Shown here in pieces: positions 22,977 to 31,988 of a stretch of DNA of 41,812 bases; the stretch's first letter is position 1; the number at the start of each line of letters is the position of its first letter. The notes under the pieces were generated by a model. The model saw nothing but the letters and a program-made list of their open reading frames with translations. It was not told the DNA's origin and ran no database searches. The stretch covers positions 1 through 41,812 of the forward strand of contig CALWQV010000018.1 in assembly GCA_944383785.1 (NCBI GenBank), given 5' to 3'. This DNA is from an uncultured Enterocloster sp. (GTDB lineage: Bacteria; Bacillota; Clostridia; Lachnospirales; Lachnospiraceae). The translations under genes were made by a program, and so were the position numbers.

Positions 22977-25295
22977 CTACTTGTAACCGTCCTGCATTCC
23001 TTTAAAAATTTTCTCCGCCGTAATGGGCAGCTCCCGAATCCGCACTCCTACCGCGTTGTAAACCGCATCCGCAATGGCAGGAGGCGGCGTATTGATCACC
23101 ACTTCCCCGATGGATTTCGCTCCAAAGGGCCCGGTAGGCTCGTAGCTTCCCTCAAATTCCACCCGGATGGTCCCCACATCCAGCCGGCTTGGGATTTTGT
23201 ACTGCATCAGGGAGTTCTCATACATCTGTCCGCTGGGCGAATAGGTAATATCCTCATAAAGAGCCATTCCGATCCCCTGAGCCAGTCCCCCCTCAGTCTG
23301 AACTCTAGCCAGATTCTCATTTAAAGGCGTTCCGCAGTCCACTGCGGCCGCGAAATCCAGCAGACGAACGGCCCCCGTTTCCCGGTCGATCTCAACCTCT
23401 GCCGCTCCCGCCATAAAGGGCGGCGGGGAAATGGGCGAAGAATGGGACTCGCAGGCGGACAGGGCGTCGCTGTTGCTGCACATCACCCGGTTTCCGATCT
23501 CCTTTAAGGAAATCTCCAGCTCCTTTTCTTCCTCTGTTCCCGGCCGATACACCCGTCTTCCGTCAAAGAGAACCTCCTCTGCCCCGCAGCCCAGATACTC
23601 CGCTCCCTTTGCCAGGATCTTTTTCTTTAAGCTCTCGCAGGTCTTCACCACCGCCATACCGGTCAGATAAGCGGTGCTGGAGGCATAGGAACCGGAATCA
23701 TAGGGCGAGATATCCGTATCCGTCCCGTATACCACAATCTCATCCACCGAGCAGTCCAGACACTCCGCCGCCACCTGAGCCAGAGTCGTATCGCAGCCTG
23801 TCCCCATATCGGAAGCACCGATGGTCATGGAATAGAAGCCATCGTCATTAACCTTGATGGATACCGAGGCAACATCCACTCCGGCGATGGCGGAGCCCTG
23901 CATGGCCATAGCCAGGCCCACCGCCCGCACTTTGCCGTTTCCCATATCGACTCTGGGATATTTTTCATCCCAGCCGATCATCTCCTTTACCCTGGCAACG
24001 CAGCGGTCCAGGGCGCAGCTGTCGGTCCGCTCCCCATAGTAAGCCGGCATCACGTTTCCCTGGCGCACCATGTTTTTCTCCCGCAGCTTCACCGGATCCA
24101 TGTGAAGCTTGGCCGCCAGCTCGTTCACCGCCGACTCCACCGCGAAGATGCCCTGGGTAGCGCCGTAGCCTCTGTAGGCCCCGGCGGACATGCGGTTGGT
24201 ATAAACCACATCATAGGCAAAACGGAAAGCCTTAGGCGTCCCGTACAGGGGAATGGACTTATGGCCGGACAGTCCCACCGTCGTAGGCCCATGCTCCCCG
24301 TAAGCCCCTGTATTAGATAAGGTATAGACGTCCATGGCCTGGAAAATGCCTTCCTCATCGCAGCCGATCCTTACCCGCACCTCCATCTCATGGCGAGGCG
24401 AGGAAGCGATCTGGGATTCGTAACGGCTGAAAATGATCATGGACGGCTTTCCGGTCAGCCATGTTACAATGGCCGGATACACCTCGGACACCGCCGTCTG
24501 CTTGGCTCCAAAGCCGCCGCCGATCCTGGGCTTTACCACCCGGACCTTTGACTTGGGGATATCCAAAGCGTTGGCGATGATCCTGCGCACATGGAAGGGG
24601 ACCTGTGTGGAAGAAACAAGGTTCAGACGGCCGTACACGTCCATGTTTGCGTAGGTGCGGAAGGTTTCCATCATAGCCTGCTGATTGGCCTTCGTATGGT
24701 AAACCCGCTCGATCACATGGGGGCAGGAAGCCATCACCTCATCCACATTTCCCTCTTCCTCGCAGCCGGAGGCGCAGAGATTGCGCCGGTTGTCCGCGCC
24801 TACCTGGCACAAAGCCCTCCAGTTTTCTTCCGGATGAATCAGAATCCGTCCATCCTTTGCCTCATGGGGATCCAACAGGGGCTCCAGCACCTGGTACTTC
24901 ACCTTGATCAGCCGCATGGCATGATCTACCTGGCCTTCCGTCTCCCCGGCCACAATAGCCACCGCGTCCCCCACAAAGCGTACCCTCTGATCCAGGATCA
25001 GCCGGTCGTAGGGACTCGGCTCTGGATAGGTCTGCCCCGCCAGGGTAAAGCGCTTGTCCGGCACATCCTTGTAGGTAAGGACGCACTCGATGCCCGGCAG
25101 CTTCCGCGCCACTGCACAGTCGATCTCCCGAATCAGGGCGTGGGCATAGGGGCTTCTCAACACCTTTACCACCAGGCAGTCCTTAGGAGCCAAGTCCTGA
25201 GTATACACCGGCTTGCCCGTCACCAGGGCCATGGCATCCTTCTTCACCACCGGCGCGCCTACCACCCTCAGCTTTCCTTTCATCTCCCAGCTCAT
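22977..25295 (-). CDS. xdhA: Xanthine dehydrogenase family, molybdopterin-binding subunit
   Basis: A 772-aa large subunit of a molybdenum hydroxylase. Landmarks in order: TGKPVYTQDLAPKDCLVVKVLRSPYAHA (N-terminal a/b hammerhead domain), VVKPRIGGGFGAKQ, MSAGAYRGYGATQGIFAVE, GASDMGTGCDTTLAQ and near the end GPFGAKSIGEVVINTPPPAIADAVYNAVG, where SIGE carries the expected active-site Glu. The family hydroxylates purines or other heterocycles; the true substrate is not shown by the sequence. The start at 25295 overlaps the stop of the Fe-S subunit (ATGA). No molybdenum cofactor synthesis or sulfuration gene is in the window. Confidence 0.88.
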   Translation of the reverse strand: MSWEMKGKLRVVGAPVVKKDAMALVTGKPVYTQDLAPKDCLVVKVLRSPYAHALIREIDCAVARKLPGIECVLTYKDVPDKRFTLAGQTYPEPSPYDRLILDQRVRFVGDAVAIVAGETEGQVDHAMRLIKVKYQVLEPLLDPHEAKDGRILIHPEENWRALCQVGADNRRNLCASGCEEEGNVDEVMASCPHVIERVYHTKANQQAMMETFRTYANMDVYGRLNLVSSTQVPFHVRRIIANALDIPKSKVRVVKPRIGGGFGAKQTAVSEVYPAIVTWLTGKPSMIIFSRYESQIASSPRHEMEVRVRIGCDEEGIFQAMDVYTLSNTGAYGEHGPTTVGLSGHKSIPLYGTPKAFRFAYDVVYTNRMSAGAYRGYGATQGIFAVESAVNELAAKLHMDPVKLREKNMVRQGNVMPAYYGERTDSCALDRCVARVKEMIGWDEKYPRVDMGNGKVRAVGLAMAMQGSAIAGVDVASVSIKVNDDGFYSMTIGASDMGTGCDTTLAQVAAECLDCSVDEIVVYGTDTDISPYDSGSYASSTAYLTGMAVVKTCESLKKKILAKGAEYLGCGAEEVLFDGRRVYRPGTEEEKELEISLKEIGNRVMCSNSDALSACESHSSPISPPPFMAGAAEVEIDRETGAVRLLDFAAAVDCGTPLNENLARVQTEGGLAQGIGMALYEDITYSPSGQMYENSLMQYKIPSRLDVGTIRVEFEGSYEPTGPFGAKSIGEVVINTPPPAIADAVYNAVGVRIRELPITAEKIFKGMQDGYK

Positions 25296-25756
25296 CAGCC
25301 CTGGCCCCCTTTCTCCAGCAGGTATTTGCGGATCGCCCGCAGCTGCGACATGTACCCGCTGCAGCGGCATAAGTTTCCCGCCAAATATTCCTTAATCTCT
25401 TCCTCCGACGGATTCTTAAGCTCCCGCTCCATGGCCAGCACGTTCATGATCAGTCCCGGACTGCAGAAGCCGCACTGCTCTCCGCCCTCCGCCGCCAGGA
25501 AGCGTCCAAATTCCTCCGCCTCCTTCTGAAGCCCCTCCAGAGTCTTCACATGGCGTCCATCCGCCCGGGCCGCCAGCGTCGAACAGGAAAGAATGGGCTT
25601 CTCATCCATCCACACCGTACACAGGCCACAGTTTGCCGTCTCACAGCCTCTTTTCACACTATAGCAACCCAGCTCCCTCAGCAGATCCACCAGCAGAAGA
25701 TCCGCCTTCACTTCCCGCTGCACCGCTTTTCCATTTAGCCGAAATTGTATTCTCAT
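25295..25756 (-). CDS. xdhC: Xanthine dehydrogenase family, 2Fe-2S subunit
   Basis: A 153-aa protein with both clusters of this family: a plant-ferredoxin-type site with Cys38, Cys43, Cys46 and Cys58 (GCETANCGLC...C), and a C-terminal four-helix site with Cys95, Cys98, Cys130 and Cys132 (CGFCSPG...CRCSGY). It carries electrons from the Mo site to the FAD subunit. The ATG at 25756 overlaps the FAD subunit stop (ATGA). The longer frame to 25996 is a shadow of the FAD gene. Confidence 0.92.
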   Translation of the reverse strand: MRIQFRLNGKAVQREVKADLLLVDLLRELGCYSVKRGCETANCGLCTVWMDEKPILSCSTLAARADGRHVKTLEGLQKEAEEFGRFLAAEGGEQCGFCSPGLIMNVLAMERELKNPSEEEIKEYLAGNLCRCSGYMSQLRAIRKYLLEKGGQG

Positions 25757-26547
25757 CCCTTGCTGACGCTCCTTCCCGTCAGGCTCTCCATCAGCCTGCG
25801 AATGTACACCTGTGCCAGCGCCTTCCGGTATCCGGCGCTGCCCCTTAAGTTCGTGCCAAAAGTGAAATGCTCCGCCGCCTCCTTTGCCAGCTGTCCCAGG
25901 CTGTCGTGGCCGTCGTCCAGGATACGGATCACCTGGGCCCTGGCCGGCCTTGCCCCCACGGACACGTCCCAGTAATGCCCTAGCCGCGACACGCAACAGG
26001 CGATTAAAGGAAAGTCTGTCTGGCTATTTCTCTGGGAAGCGTAGGCCGCCTTTCTTCCATCCTTGCGGATGATCATCCGCACCAGAATATCCCGTTCCTT
26101 GCCGGAAACAGGACGGGCGGCAAACTCCGCTAGGGGAATCCTGCCTCCCTTATAAAGCTCCACATAGGAATCCAAGGCCATCATGCAGGTAAGCACATCG
26201 GAAAATCCAAAACGGCCGTAGATGCTTCCCCCCACGGTGGCGCAGTTTCGCATCTGAACCCCCACAATGTGACGGGTACATTCCTTAAAAATCCCCCCGA
26301 AATACCGGTTTAAGCCCTCATGGACCTCCAGCTGCCGCAGGCTGCACATGCAGCCGATAGAAAACCCATCCTCCGTCTCTTCAATCTCATCCAGCCCTAG
26401 GCCGGACAAATCCACGATCACCCGCTTGGTAAGGGAGGTCATCTTCATCCAAACCATGCCGCCCACCACCAGGCTGCTGCGCTTCTGGCACAGCTCATAC
26501 GCTTCCTCCAAATCTCTAACCTTTACGTAATCCTCCGCTCGGAACAC
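25753..26547 (-). CDS. xdhB: Xanthine dehydrogenase family, FAD-binding subunit
   Basis: A 264-aa protein of the CO-dehydrogenase-flavoprotein/XDH FAD family. SSLVVGGMVWMKM replaces the more usual AGGT.L segment, and QMRNCATVGGSIYGRFGFSDVLTCMMALDSYVELY is the classic FAD-binding stretch. The C-terminal RGSAGYRKALAQVYIRRLME is also typical. The best start is a GTG at 26547 with GAGAGGAGAG upstream. It is the first gene of the operon and sits behind a long structured leader. Confidence 0.87.
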   Translation of the reverse strand: MFRAEDYVKVRDLEEAYELCQKRSSLVVGGMVWMKMTSLTKRVIVDLSGLGLDEIEETEDGFSIGCMCSLRQLEVHEGLNRYFGGIFKECTRHIVGVQMRNCATVGGSIYGRFGFSDVLTCMMALDSYVELYKGGRIPLAEFAARPVSGKERDILVRMIIRKDGRKAAYASQRNSQTDFPLIACCVSRLGHYWDVSVGARPARAQVIRILDDGHDSLGQLAKEAAEHFTFGTNLRGSAGYRKALAQVYIRRLMESLTGRSVSKG

Positions 26548-26592
26548 CGCCGCTCTCCTCTCTTCTCGCAGGAGCCCTTATTAAACAGCTAT

Positions 26593-26771
26593 AAAGCCCG
26601 GAAATGCCTGCCACTTCCGAGCTTTCAATCTGACGGACCCTTGCTGTCGTTTTTGTGTAATTGTCAGTTTGATTATACCGTGTCCACGAACCTCTTCCTT
26701 CGCCTGCGGCTCCGACTCGCTAAGTGGACAGGTATGACTCGCACTAGGCTCGAGAAGACCTCGCCAAGTGC
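26593..26771 (-). promoter_or_regulatory. Long structured leader of the xdh operon (four hairpins)
   Basis: In transcript order on the minus strand there are four hairpins: GCACT.../...AGTGC; a roughly 12-bp stem ATACC-TGTCCAC with GTGGACA-GGTAT; CTGAC.../...GTCAG; and AAAGCTCGGAA/TTCCGGGCTTT. They fill the space between the promoter and the FAD subunit gene. No known riboswitch class is recognised. A 64-codon frame across it has no ribosome site and starts in the -10 region, so it is not called as a gene. It may instead be a dispersed palindromic repeat. Confidence 0.5.
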
Positions 26772-26775
26772 TCAT

Positions 26776-26804
26776 ATTATACCATCAAACCCATGGTTTG
26801 CCAA
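26776..26804 (-). promoter_or_regulatory. Promoter of the xdh operon with an internal palindrome
   Basis: Minus strand reads TTGGCA (26804-26799), a 17-nt spacer and TATAAT (26781-26776). CAAACC-CAT-GGTTTG (26786-26800) lies inside the spacer and is a candidate operator. Confidence 0.65.
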
Positions 26805-26809
26805 CCCTC

Positions 26810-28243
26810 TTATCCTCTACTCATATACAGGTCGAACAGCGTCCTGGCGATGGGGCCCGCCACGGCGCCTCCGCTTCCGGCCTCCTCCACGATCACCGTC
26901 ACCACCAGCTTGGGATCCTGGGCAGGGGCAAAGCCGGTAAACCAGGCATGGGTTTCTTTTCCTGTCTCAAATTCCGCGGAGCCTGTTTTTGCCGCCGCGC
27001 TGTAGGCGTCGGTCCGAACCGCAGAGCCTGTTCCCTCGGTCACCACCGCCTCCATCAGCTCCGTAAGCCCCGCCGCCTCCCCGGCGGTCATTAGCTCCCC
27101 ATATGCCTCCGGCAGGAATTTCTTAATCTCCTCTCCTGCCCCGTTCTCCACCCGGTCCAACAGGTAAGGCTTCATCAGGGTTCCGCCGTTGGCGATGGCC
27201 GCCGTAATCATAGCGTTGTGAATGGGGGTGATCTGGGTGGCCCCCTGGCCCATGGAGGTCTGAAGAATCTCCCAGGTATCCGCTCCCTCTTTCATCACAA
27301 AGGAACTTTTGCTGTAGGGAAGGCCGGATAGGGGAAGGGAGCTATTAAACAGCAGATCCTCAGCCGTAGCGGCAAAACCGGAGAGCTCCAGGTTCAGCCC
27401 CAGATTGGCGAAAGCGCCGTTGCAGGAATTGGCAAAGGCCCGGACAAAATCCTGGGAACCGTGGGCCGTGCTGTGATAGCAGCGGATCTGGTATTCTCCA
27501 TTTTCATAAACTCCATCGCAGTCAAAATGATAATCCTTATAATCCTGGGGCCGCTCCCGCATATACTCCAGGGCGGTGACGATCTTAAAGGTGGAGCCCG
27601 GCGGGTATAAGCCCTGGGTCACCCGGTTTAACAGCTGTCCCTGGGTATTCTCCGGGCTTGCAAGGCTCTCCCAGTCTGCCTCCACCGTATTGGGATCATA
27701 TCCGGGTTTGGATACCATCGCCAGGATCTTGCCCGTATCCGGCTCCATGGCGATCACCGCTCCCCTCCGATCCCCCAGGGCGCTGCTTGCCGCCTGCTGG
27801 AGCTCATGGTCCAGGGTGGTGTAGACGCAGTCTCCGGGATTTTTTTCCCCTGCGGCCAGATTGGCCGCCTGCTCCACCAGATTCACATGGGAGCTCAGCA
27901 GATAAAAATTCGCCAGGGCCTCCACCCCGGTCTTCCCTCTGGCAGAGTATCCCACCACGTGGTCATACAGGTTCCCGTAAGGGTAAACCCGAACTTCATT
28001 CCCCTCCCCGTCTAACTGGGTCTGGGCCAAGACCGTGCCGTCGGAGGCCAGTATTTCTCCCCGCGTCACCCGCTCCGCAAAGCTGTCCAGCCGTGGATTA
28101 TATGAATTATTAATCACATCCTCCCGCTTTATCTGAAGGAAATATCCCATATAGACCATCATTCCCAAAAACAGAATGATCACCCCGTAAACCAGCTTCA
28201 TGATATTCCGGTTGGCCTTCGGATTCGGCTCCGCTTTCTTCAA
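26810..28243 (-). CDS. Penicillin-binding protein (class B transpeptidase, PBP2/PbpA-like)
   Basis: A peptidoglycan DD-transpeptidase anchored by one N-terminal membrane helix (LVYGVIILFLGMMVYMGYF). The three active-site motifs are complete: S217-TFK (PPGSTFKIV), S273-C-N and K419-T-G (AKTGSAEF). Length is about 477 aa. The open frame runs to 28627, but that part shadows the upstream FtsW/RodA gene. The likely start is a TTG at 28243, 3 nt past the upstream stop codon, with GGAGG about 10 nt before it. Adjacent to a SEDS glycosyltransferase, it should form the usual SEDS-bPBP synthase pair, as in rodA-pbpA arrangements. Confidence 0.88.
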   Translation of the reverse strand: MKKAEPNPKANRNIMKLVYGVIILFLGMMVYMGYFLQIKREDVINNSYNPRLDSFAERVTRGEILASDGTVLAQTQLDGEGNEVRVYPYGNLYDHVVGYSARGKTGVEALANFYLLSSHVNLVEQAANLAAGEKNPGDCVYTTLDHELQQAASSALGDRRGAVIAMEPDTGKILAMVSKPGYDPNTVEADWESLASPENTQGQLLNRVTQGLYPPGSTFKIVTALEYMRERPQDYKDYHFDCDGVYENGEYQIRCYHSTAHGSQDFVRAFANSCNGAFANLGLNLELSGFAATAEDLLFNSSLPLSGLPYSKSSFVMKEGADTWEILQTSMGQGATQITPIHNAMITAAIANGGTLMKPYLLDRVENGAGEEIKKFLPEAYGELMTAGEAAGLTELMEAVVTEGTGSAVRTDAYSAAAKTGSAEFETGKETHAWFTGFAPAQDPKLVVTVIVEEAGSGGAVAGPIARTLFDLYMSRG

Positions 28244-28248
28244 GGCTA

Positions 28249-29595
28249 TCAGCCCTCCTCCATTTCTTCCTCGTCGTTCAGCTTCAAAATATAAAGACCC
28301 TGGATTACCCCAAAAAGGATAAAGGTACTGAAAATCGAGCTCCCGCCGTAGCTGACAAAGGGCAGGGTCACACCGGTGGAAGGGATGAACTTGGTCACCC
28401 CGCCTACGGTTAAAAACACCTGGATAATGTACTCCAGCCCCAGTCCAAAGGCGATCAGCTTGTAAAATACCGCCCGCATCCGGGTAGCGATCAGCATAAA
28501 CTGCAAAAAACAGCCCAGGCAGATGAGAAGCAGACAGAGGGCGAAAATCCCTCCCATCTCTTCTGAAATAGCCGCGAAGATAAAATCCTTCTCCACCACC
28601 GGGATTTTCTGCGGAAGTCCCTGGCACAGTCCCATGCCGAACCAGCCGCCGGTGCCGATGGCAAAGAGGGACTGGGTCACCTGGTAGCCCGTATCCTCAA
28701 TATCCGCCCAGGGATTCCTCCATGCCTCCACCCTGCGGCGCACATGGTCAAAAAGCAGATAGCCGCCGATAGCCGCCGTACCTCCAAGGGCCGTTCCGGC
28801 GGCAAGATAGCTCCACCTTCCCGTGGCGATAAACAGCATGGCCGCATAGGTCACAAAAAAGAGGAAGGCTCCCCCCAGATCCCGGGAAGCGGCTAAAATC
28901 AGCACATGAAGGGCCGCCACCCCGGTGGTTAAAAGAATGGTTTTAAACTCCAGGGATTGATAAAACATGGATGCCACAAAAAATACGAAGGTGATCTTCA
29001 CAAATTCCGACGGCTGGATGGAGATCCCGCCTACCGTCAGGGACAGCTGGGCGCCAAAGCTGGTATTTCCGGCCAGGCACACCGCCCCCAAAAGCAGGAT
29101 ACCCGCTCCGGCGTAAAGCCACTGGAGGCGGTACAGCTGCCAGAACCGCTCCATCACATAGGGAATCAGCCAGGTAGCGGCAGCAGAGGCCACCACGATC
29201 ACGAACTGCCGCAGTACATTGTCCAGGCTGCCTCTTGCCAAGCCGATGCGGGTCAGCATGATCAGGCCTACGGACAAAAGCATACAGGTATTGTTTACCA
29301 GCAGCCTGGAAACATTGCGGTAGATCAGACGGTAGAGGAAAATATAGCAGAGGAAAAATGCGGCCTGAGCCCCGTAGAAGGCCCACAGCATCAGCCTCAG
29401 CATCTCATTCTCGGTCCGAAAGGCCATGGTCAGGTAGGCCAGAAAATGGATCAGGAACATGCAGCGGTTCTGCCGCCCGCACACCTTATGCCGCCGCCCT
29501 TCCTCCAGGGTAAAATAGCGGAAATTGGCATAGGTGTAGAGAACCATCAGAAAAATCATCAGGTATTTGGAAATTTCCGCAATCAGATTCGTCAT
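28249..29595 (-). CDS. FtsW/RodA/SpoVE family (SEDS) peptidoglycan glycosyltransferase
   Basis: A 448-aa membrane protein with about 12 hydrophobic segments. SEDS landmarks are GGISIQPSEFVKITFVFFVAS, SRDLGGAFLFFVTYAAML, a loop with GYQVTQSLFAIGTGGWFGMGL, VVEKDFIFAAISEEMGG and the C-terminal IPSTGVTLPFVSYGGSS. It polymerises lipid II glycans. It carries an N-terminal extension of several helices compared with minimal RodA. AAGGAG precedes the ATG. Whether it acts in division, elongation or sporulation cannot be decided here, so no gene symbol is given. Confidence 0.92.
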   Translation of the reverse strand: MTNLIAEISKYLMIFLMVLYTYANFRYFTLEEGRRHKVCGRQNRCMFLIHFLAYLTMAFRTENEMLRLMLWAFYGAQAAFFLCYIFLYRLIYRNVSRLLVNNTCMLLSVGLIMLTRIGLARGSLDNVLRQFVIVVASAAATWLIPYVMERFWQLYRLQWLYAGAGILLLGAVCLAGNTSFGAQLSLTVGGISIQPSEFVKITFVFFVASMFYQSLEFKTILLTTGVAALHVLILAASRDLGGAFLFFVTYAAMLFIATGRWSYLAAGTALGGTAAIGGYLLFDHVRRRVEAWRNPWADIEDTGYQVTQSLFAIGTGGWFGMGLCQGLPQKIPVVEKDFIFAAISEEMGGIFALCLLLICLGCFLQFMLIATRMRAVFYKLIAFGLGLEYIIQVFLTVGGVTKFIPSTGVTLPFVSYGGSSIFSTFILFGVIQGLYILKLNDEEEMEEG

Positions 29596-29613
29596 GGCAT
29601 TCTCCTTACTGCC

Positions 29614-31902
29614 TTACTCTACGCCCCGTTTAAAATGACCTCTGGTAAAATCCTTAAAGGGCCCATCCGTCTCCTTCCCCTCCAAAAAAGCCTCCCGGAA
29701 GGCCCGGATCACTGCCGCCGTCTCTTCCCCTGTCTCCGTGGTGAAATTTAGCCTCACCACCTGGGGAGCCAGTCCCAAAGCCAGCTTCTCATTCCCCAAA
29801 AGGGATAGGGGGGCGCTGTTGTAAATGGTATTATAGCAGAAATCGCAGCGGTTCTTCACCGGCATCCGCACCCCGGTGCGATCCCTTAACTCCATCAGTC
29901 CGTTCCGGTGCCGGCAGCCCCCGGTGGTCTTTCGGATGCACTGGGCCGACACCATCATGGGGATCCTGCCGTAAACGATCAGCTCCGTGGGAATTCCAAG
30001 AGCCCTGCTGCCCCCGGCCACAGCCTCAAGCTGGCGGCTGTTTAACTCCCAGGGGAAGGTCAGGCGCTTCGCCCCAAAGCCCTGAAGCACTGCCGCCGTC
30101 TCTCGGTTCCAGCAGTAAATCCCGGCATCAAAAATCAGGGGCAGGCGGGCCAGAGGGCCGCCTAAGTTTTGAATCCACAAAAGCTCTTCCAACGTGCGGA
30201 GCAAAATCAGGTCAAATCCTGCCCCCTCCGCCTCCTGCAGGTGGGCCTTTAAAAATCCTTCCCCCTGGGCGCGGAAAATATGGGGCAGGGCCAGTCCGCA
30301 GGCCTTTCCCCGCTCTCTGCAGCGCATAACTGCCTTCTTCCAGCCATCCGGGGCAAAGCCTCCGGCATCCAGATAAATTCCAGCCACTCCCGGGTCCGCC
30401 AAGGCTGCAGGAAGCTGACGTTCCTCTTCCAAAAAGACCCACAGCTGGGGCTTACCGAAAGCTTCCGGCTCTCCTTGTCCGGCCCCTATGCCCTGCTTTT
30501 CGGCTGGCTTTAGGGCCATCTTAACCGCACCGTCTTTTTCCTCCGGCTCTTCCCTTCGGCTCTCCTCTAAAATTCGCCCCTCTAAAAGCTCCAGTCCCTT
30601 CCGTCGCAGATCGTTTAAGGCCTGCACCGGCAGGAACAGATTTCCTTCAATCTCTCCCTCCAGGGCTTTTAGGGCAAAGGGAGTTCCGCCGGTCTTTCCA
30701 ATCTGCTTTCGCACCTTCTCAAGGGTCAGAGGCTGGTTCTGGGCCGGGCCTGGGCAGGCTCCCTCTGCCTGTACCTCCACCGTCTTCACCCTTCCATGGG
30801 AGCCCCGAAGAGCAGCCGCCAGCTTCAAAAGGGAGGGCTCTCCCCCTTTTAAGGATACCCAGCCGGAGACATTTTCCTTCACCTCGCTATTGACATAAAG
30901 ACGATCCAGCTCGTCAAAAAGCTCCTGATTGCCCTTGCGGAAGGCAGGCTTCTCCTTTAAGGCCACCATGGACTTCCCATTGTGCTGGCGGTAATACCCC
31001 TCTGTAAAGCCGCCCCGGTCAAAAAGATCAGCCAGCTCCTTCTTGTCCTCCGGCTCCACAAAATAGCCTTCCTGCCCGTATTCCAGATAGCGGTCCACAT
31101 ATTTCCGGTAAACCCGCACAACTCCGGCGGTATAGCGGGGACTCTTCATCCGCCCCTCGATCTTCAGGGAATATACCCCTGCCTCGGCGATCTGGGGGAG
31201 CAGATCCAATGTGCAGAGATCCTTTAAACTCAGCAGATATCGCTCCTTCGGGGAATTCACCGTCTCTTTTTTTCCGCTCTCAAAGGCATCGTAGGGCAGG
31301 CGGCAGGGCTGGGCGCAGCGCCCTCGGTTGCCGCTTCTTCCCCCGATGAGGCTGCTCATCAGGCATTGGCCGGAATAGCAGTAACACAGCGCTCCGTGGA
31401 CGAAGCTTTCGATTTCAATATCCACCTGATCCCGAATCCCTCGGATTTCCTCCAGCGTCAGCTCCCTGGCCGTCACTACCCTGGAGGCTCCCATCTCCTT
31501 TAACAGCCTCGCGCCGTAAGGGCTGGTGATGGTCATCTGAGTACTGGCGTGAAGGTCCAGCCCCGGAAAATGGCGGCGGATAAAATCCATCACCCCTAAA
31601 TCCTGTACGATCACCGCATCCAGGCCCTCCCGGTAATAGGGCAGGAGATAAGCGTACAGCTCCTCCATCTCCTCTTCCCGAAACAGGGTGTTCACCGTCA
31701 TATACAGCCTCCGGCCGTGAAGGTGAATGTAATCAATGGCCCGCAGCATCCCGTCCTCATCGGGATTATCGGCATAGGCCCGGGCCCCAAAACGGCTGCC
31801 GCCCATATAGACCGCATCCGCCCCGGCGGCTACCGCCGCCTTCATGCTCTCCACCGAACCGGCCGGAGCCAGTACCTCCAGCCTTTTTCCTCGATCCATC
31901 AT
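29614..31902 (-). CDS. Peptidase U32 family protein with C-terminal U32-like half (RlhA/TrhP relative)
   Basis: A 762-aa protein. Residues about 8-250 form the U32 core (LEVLAPAGSVESMKAAVAAGADAVYMGG, LHASTQMTITS, ESFVHGALCYCYSGQCLMSS, GNRGRCAQPCRLPY). A linker or collagenase-like middle follows, then a second U32-like half ends in YGRIPMMVSAQCIRKTTGGC...RCDFCYNTIYNS. Clustered Cys suggest an Fe-S site. Characterised relatives (RlhA, TrhO/TrhP) hydroxylate rRNA or tRNA rather than acting as proteases. The start at 31902 (ATGATG) is preferred; the frame opens earlier with a TTG at 31992, but a terminator lies in between. Confidence 0.88.
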   Translation of the reverse strand: MMDRGKRLEVLAPAGSVESMKAAVAAGADAVYMGGSRFGARAYADNPDEDGMLRAIDYIHLHGRRLYMTVNTLFREEEMEELYAYLLPYYREGLDAVIVQDLGVMDFIRRHFPGLDLHASTQMTITSPYGARLLKEMGASRVVTARELTLEEIRGIRDQVDIEIESFVHGALCYCYSGQCLMSSLIGGRSGNRGRCAQPCRLPYDAFESGKKETVNSPKERYLLSLKDLCTLDLLPQIAEAGVYSLKIEGRMKSPRYTAGVVRVYRKYVDRYLEYGQEGYFVEPEDKKELADLFDRGGFTEGYYRQHNGKSMVALKEKPAFRKGNQELFDELDRLYVNSEVKENVSGWVSLKGGEPSLLKLAAALRGSHGRVKTVEVQAEGACPGPAQNQPLTLEKVRKQIGKTGGTPFALKALEGEIEGNLFLPVQALNDLRRKGLELLEGRILEESRREEPEEKDGAVKMALKPAEKQGIGAGQGEPEAFGKPQLWVFLEEERQLPAALADPGVAGIYLDAGGFAPDGWKKAVMRCRERGKACGLALPHIFRAQGEGFLKAHLQEAEGAGFDLILLRTLEELLWIQNLGGPLARLPLIFDAGIYCWNRETAAVLQGFGAKRLTFPWELNSRQLEAVAGGSRALGIPTELIVYGRIPMMVSAQCIRKTTGGCRHRNGLMELRDRTGVRMPVKNRCDFCYNTIYNSAPLSLLGNEKLALGLAPQVVRLNFTTETGEETAAVIRAFREAFLEGKETDGPFKDFTRGHFKRGVE

Positions 31903-31935
31903 ACCAGTCTCTCTGCTCCTTCCCTCCCTTGAAAG

Positions 31936-31965
31936 AAAAAATGTCCCATCTCCCCTGATGAGACA
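31936..31965 (-). terminator. Rho-independent terminator between zapA and the U32 gene
   Basis: On the minus strand TGTCTCATC pairs with GATGGGACA (9 bp, one G-T) around a 6-nt loop, followed by six Ts. It separates zapA from the U32 gene in what would otherwise look like one operon. Confidence 0.8.
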
Positions 31966-31988
31966 CTCCTTCCTCCGGCAACCTGTTT

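Noticed and set aside
26581-26775. A 64-codon minus-strand frame (MSTWRGLLEPSASHTCP...) in the xdh leader
   Set aside because: Its ATG falls in the -10 region of the xdh promoter, it has no ribosome site, and the DNA is explained by hairpins. It is kept only as part of the structured leader.
28244-28627. N-terminal extension of the penicillin-binding protein
   Set aside because: It is an alternative frame of the FtsW/RodA gene. A TTG start just after that gene's stop gives a normal membrane-anchored PBP.
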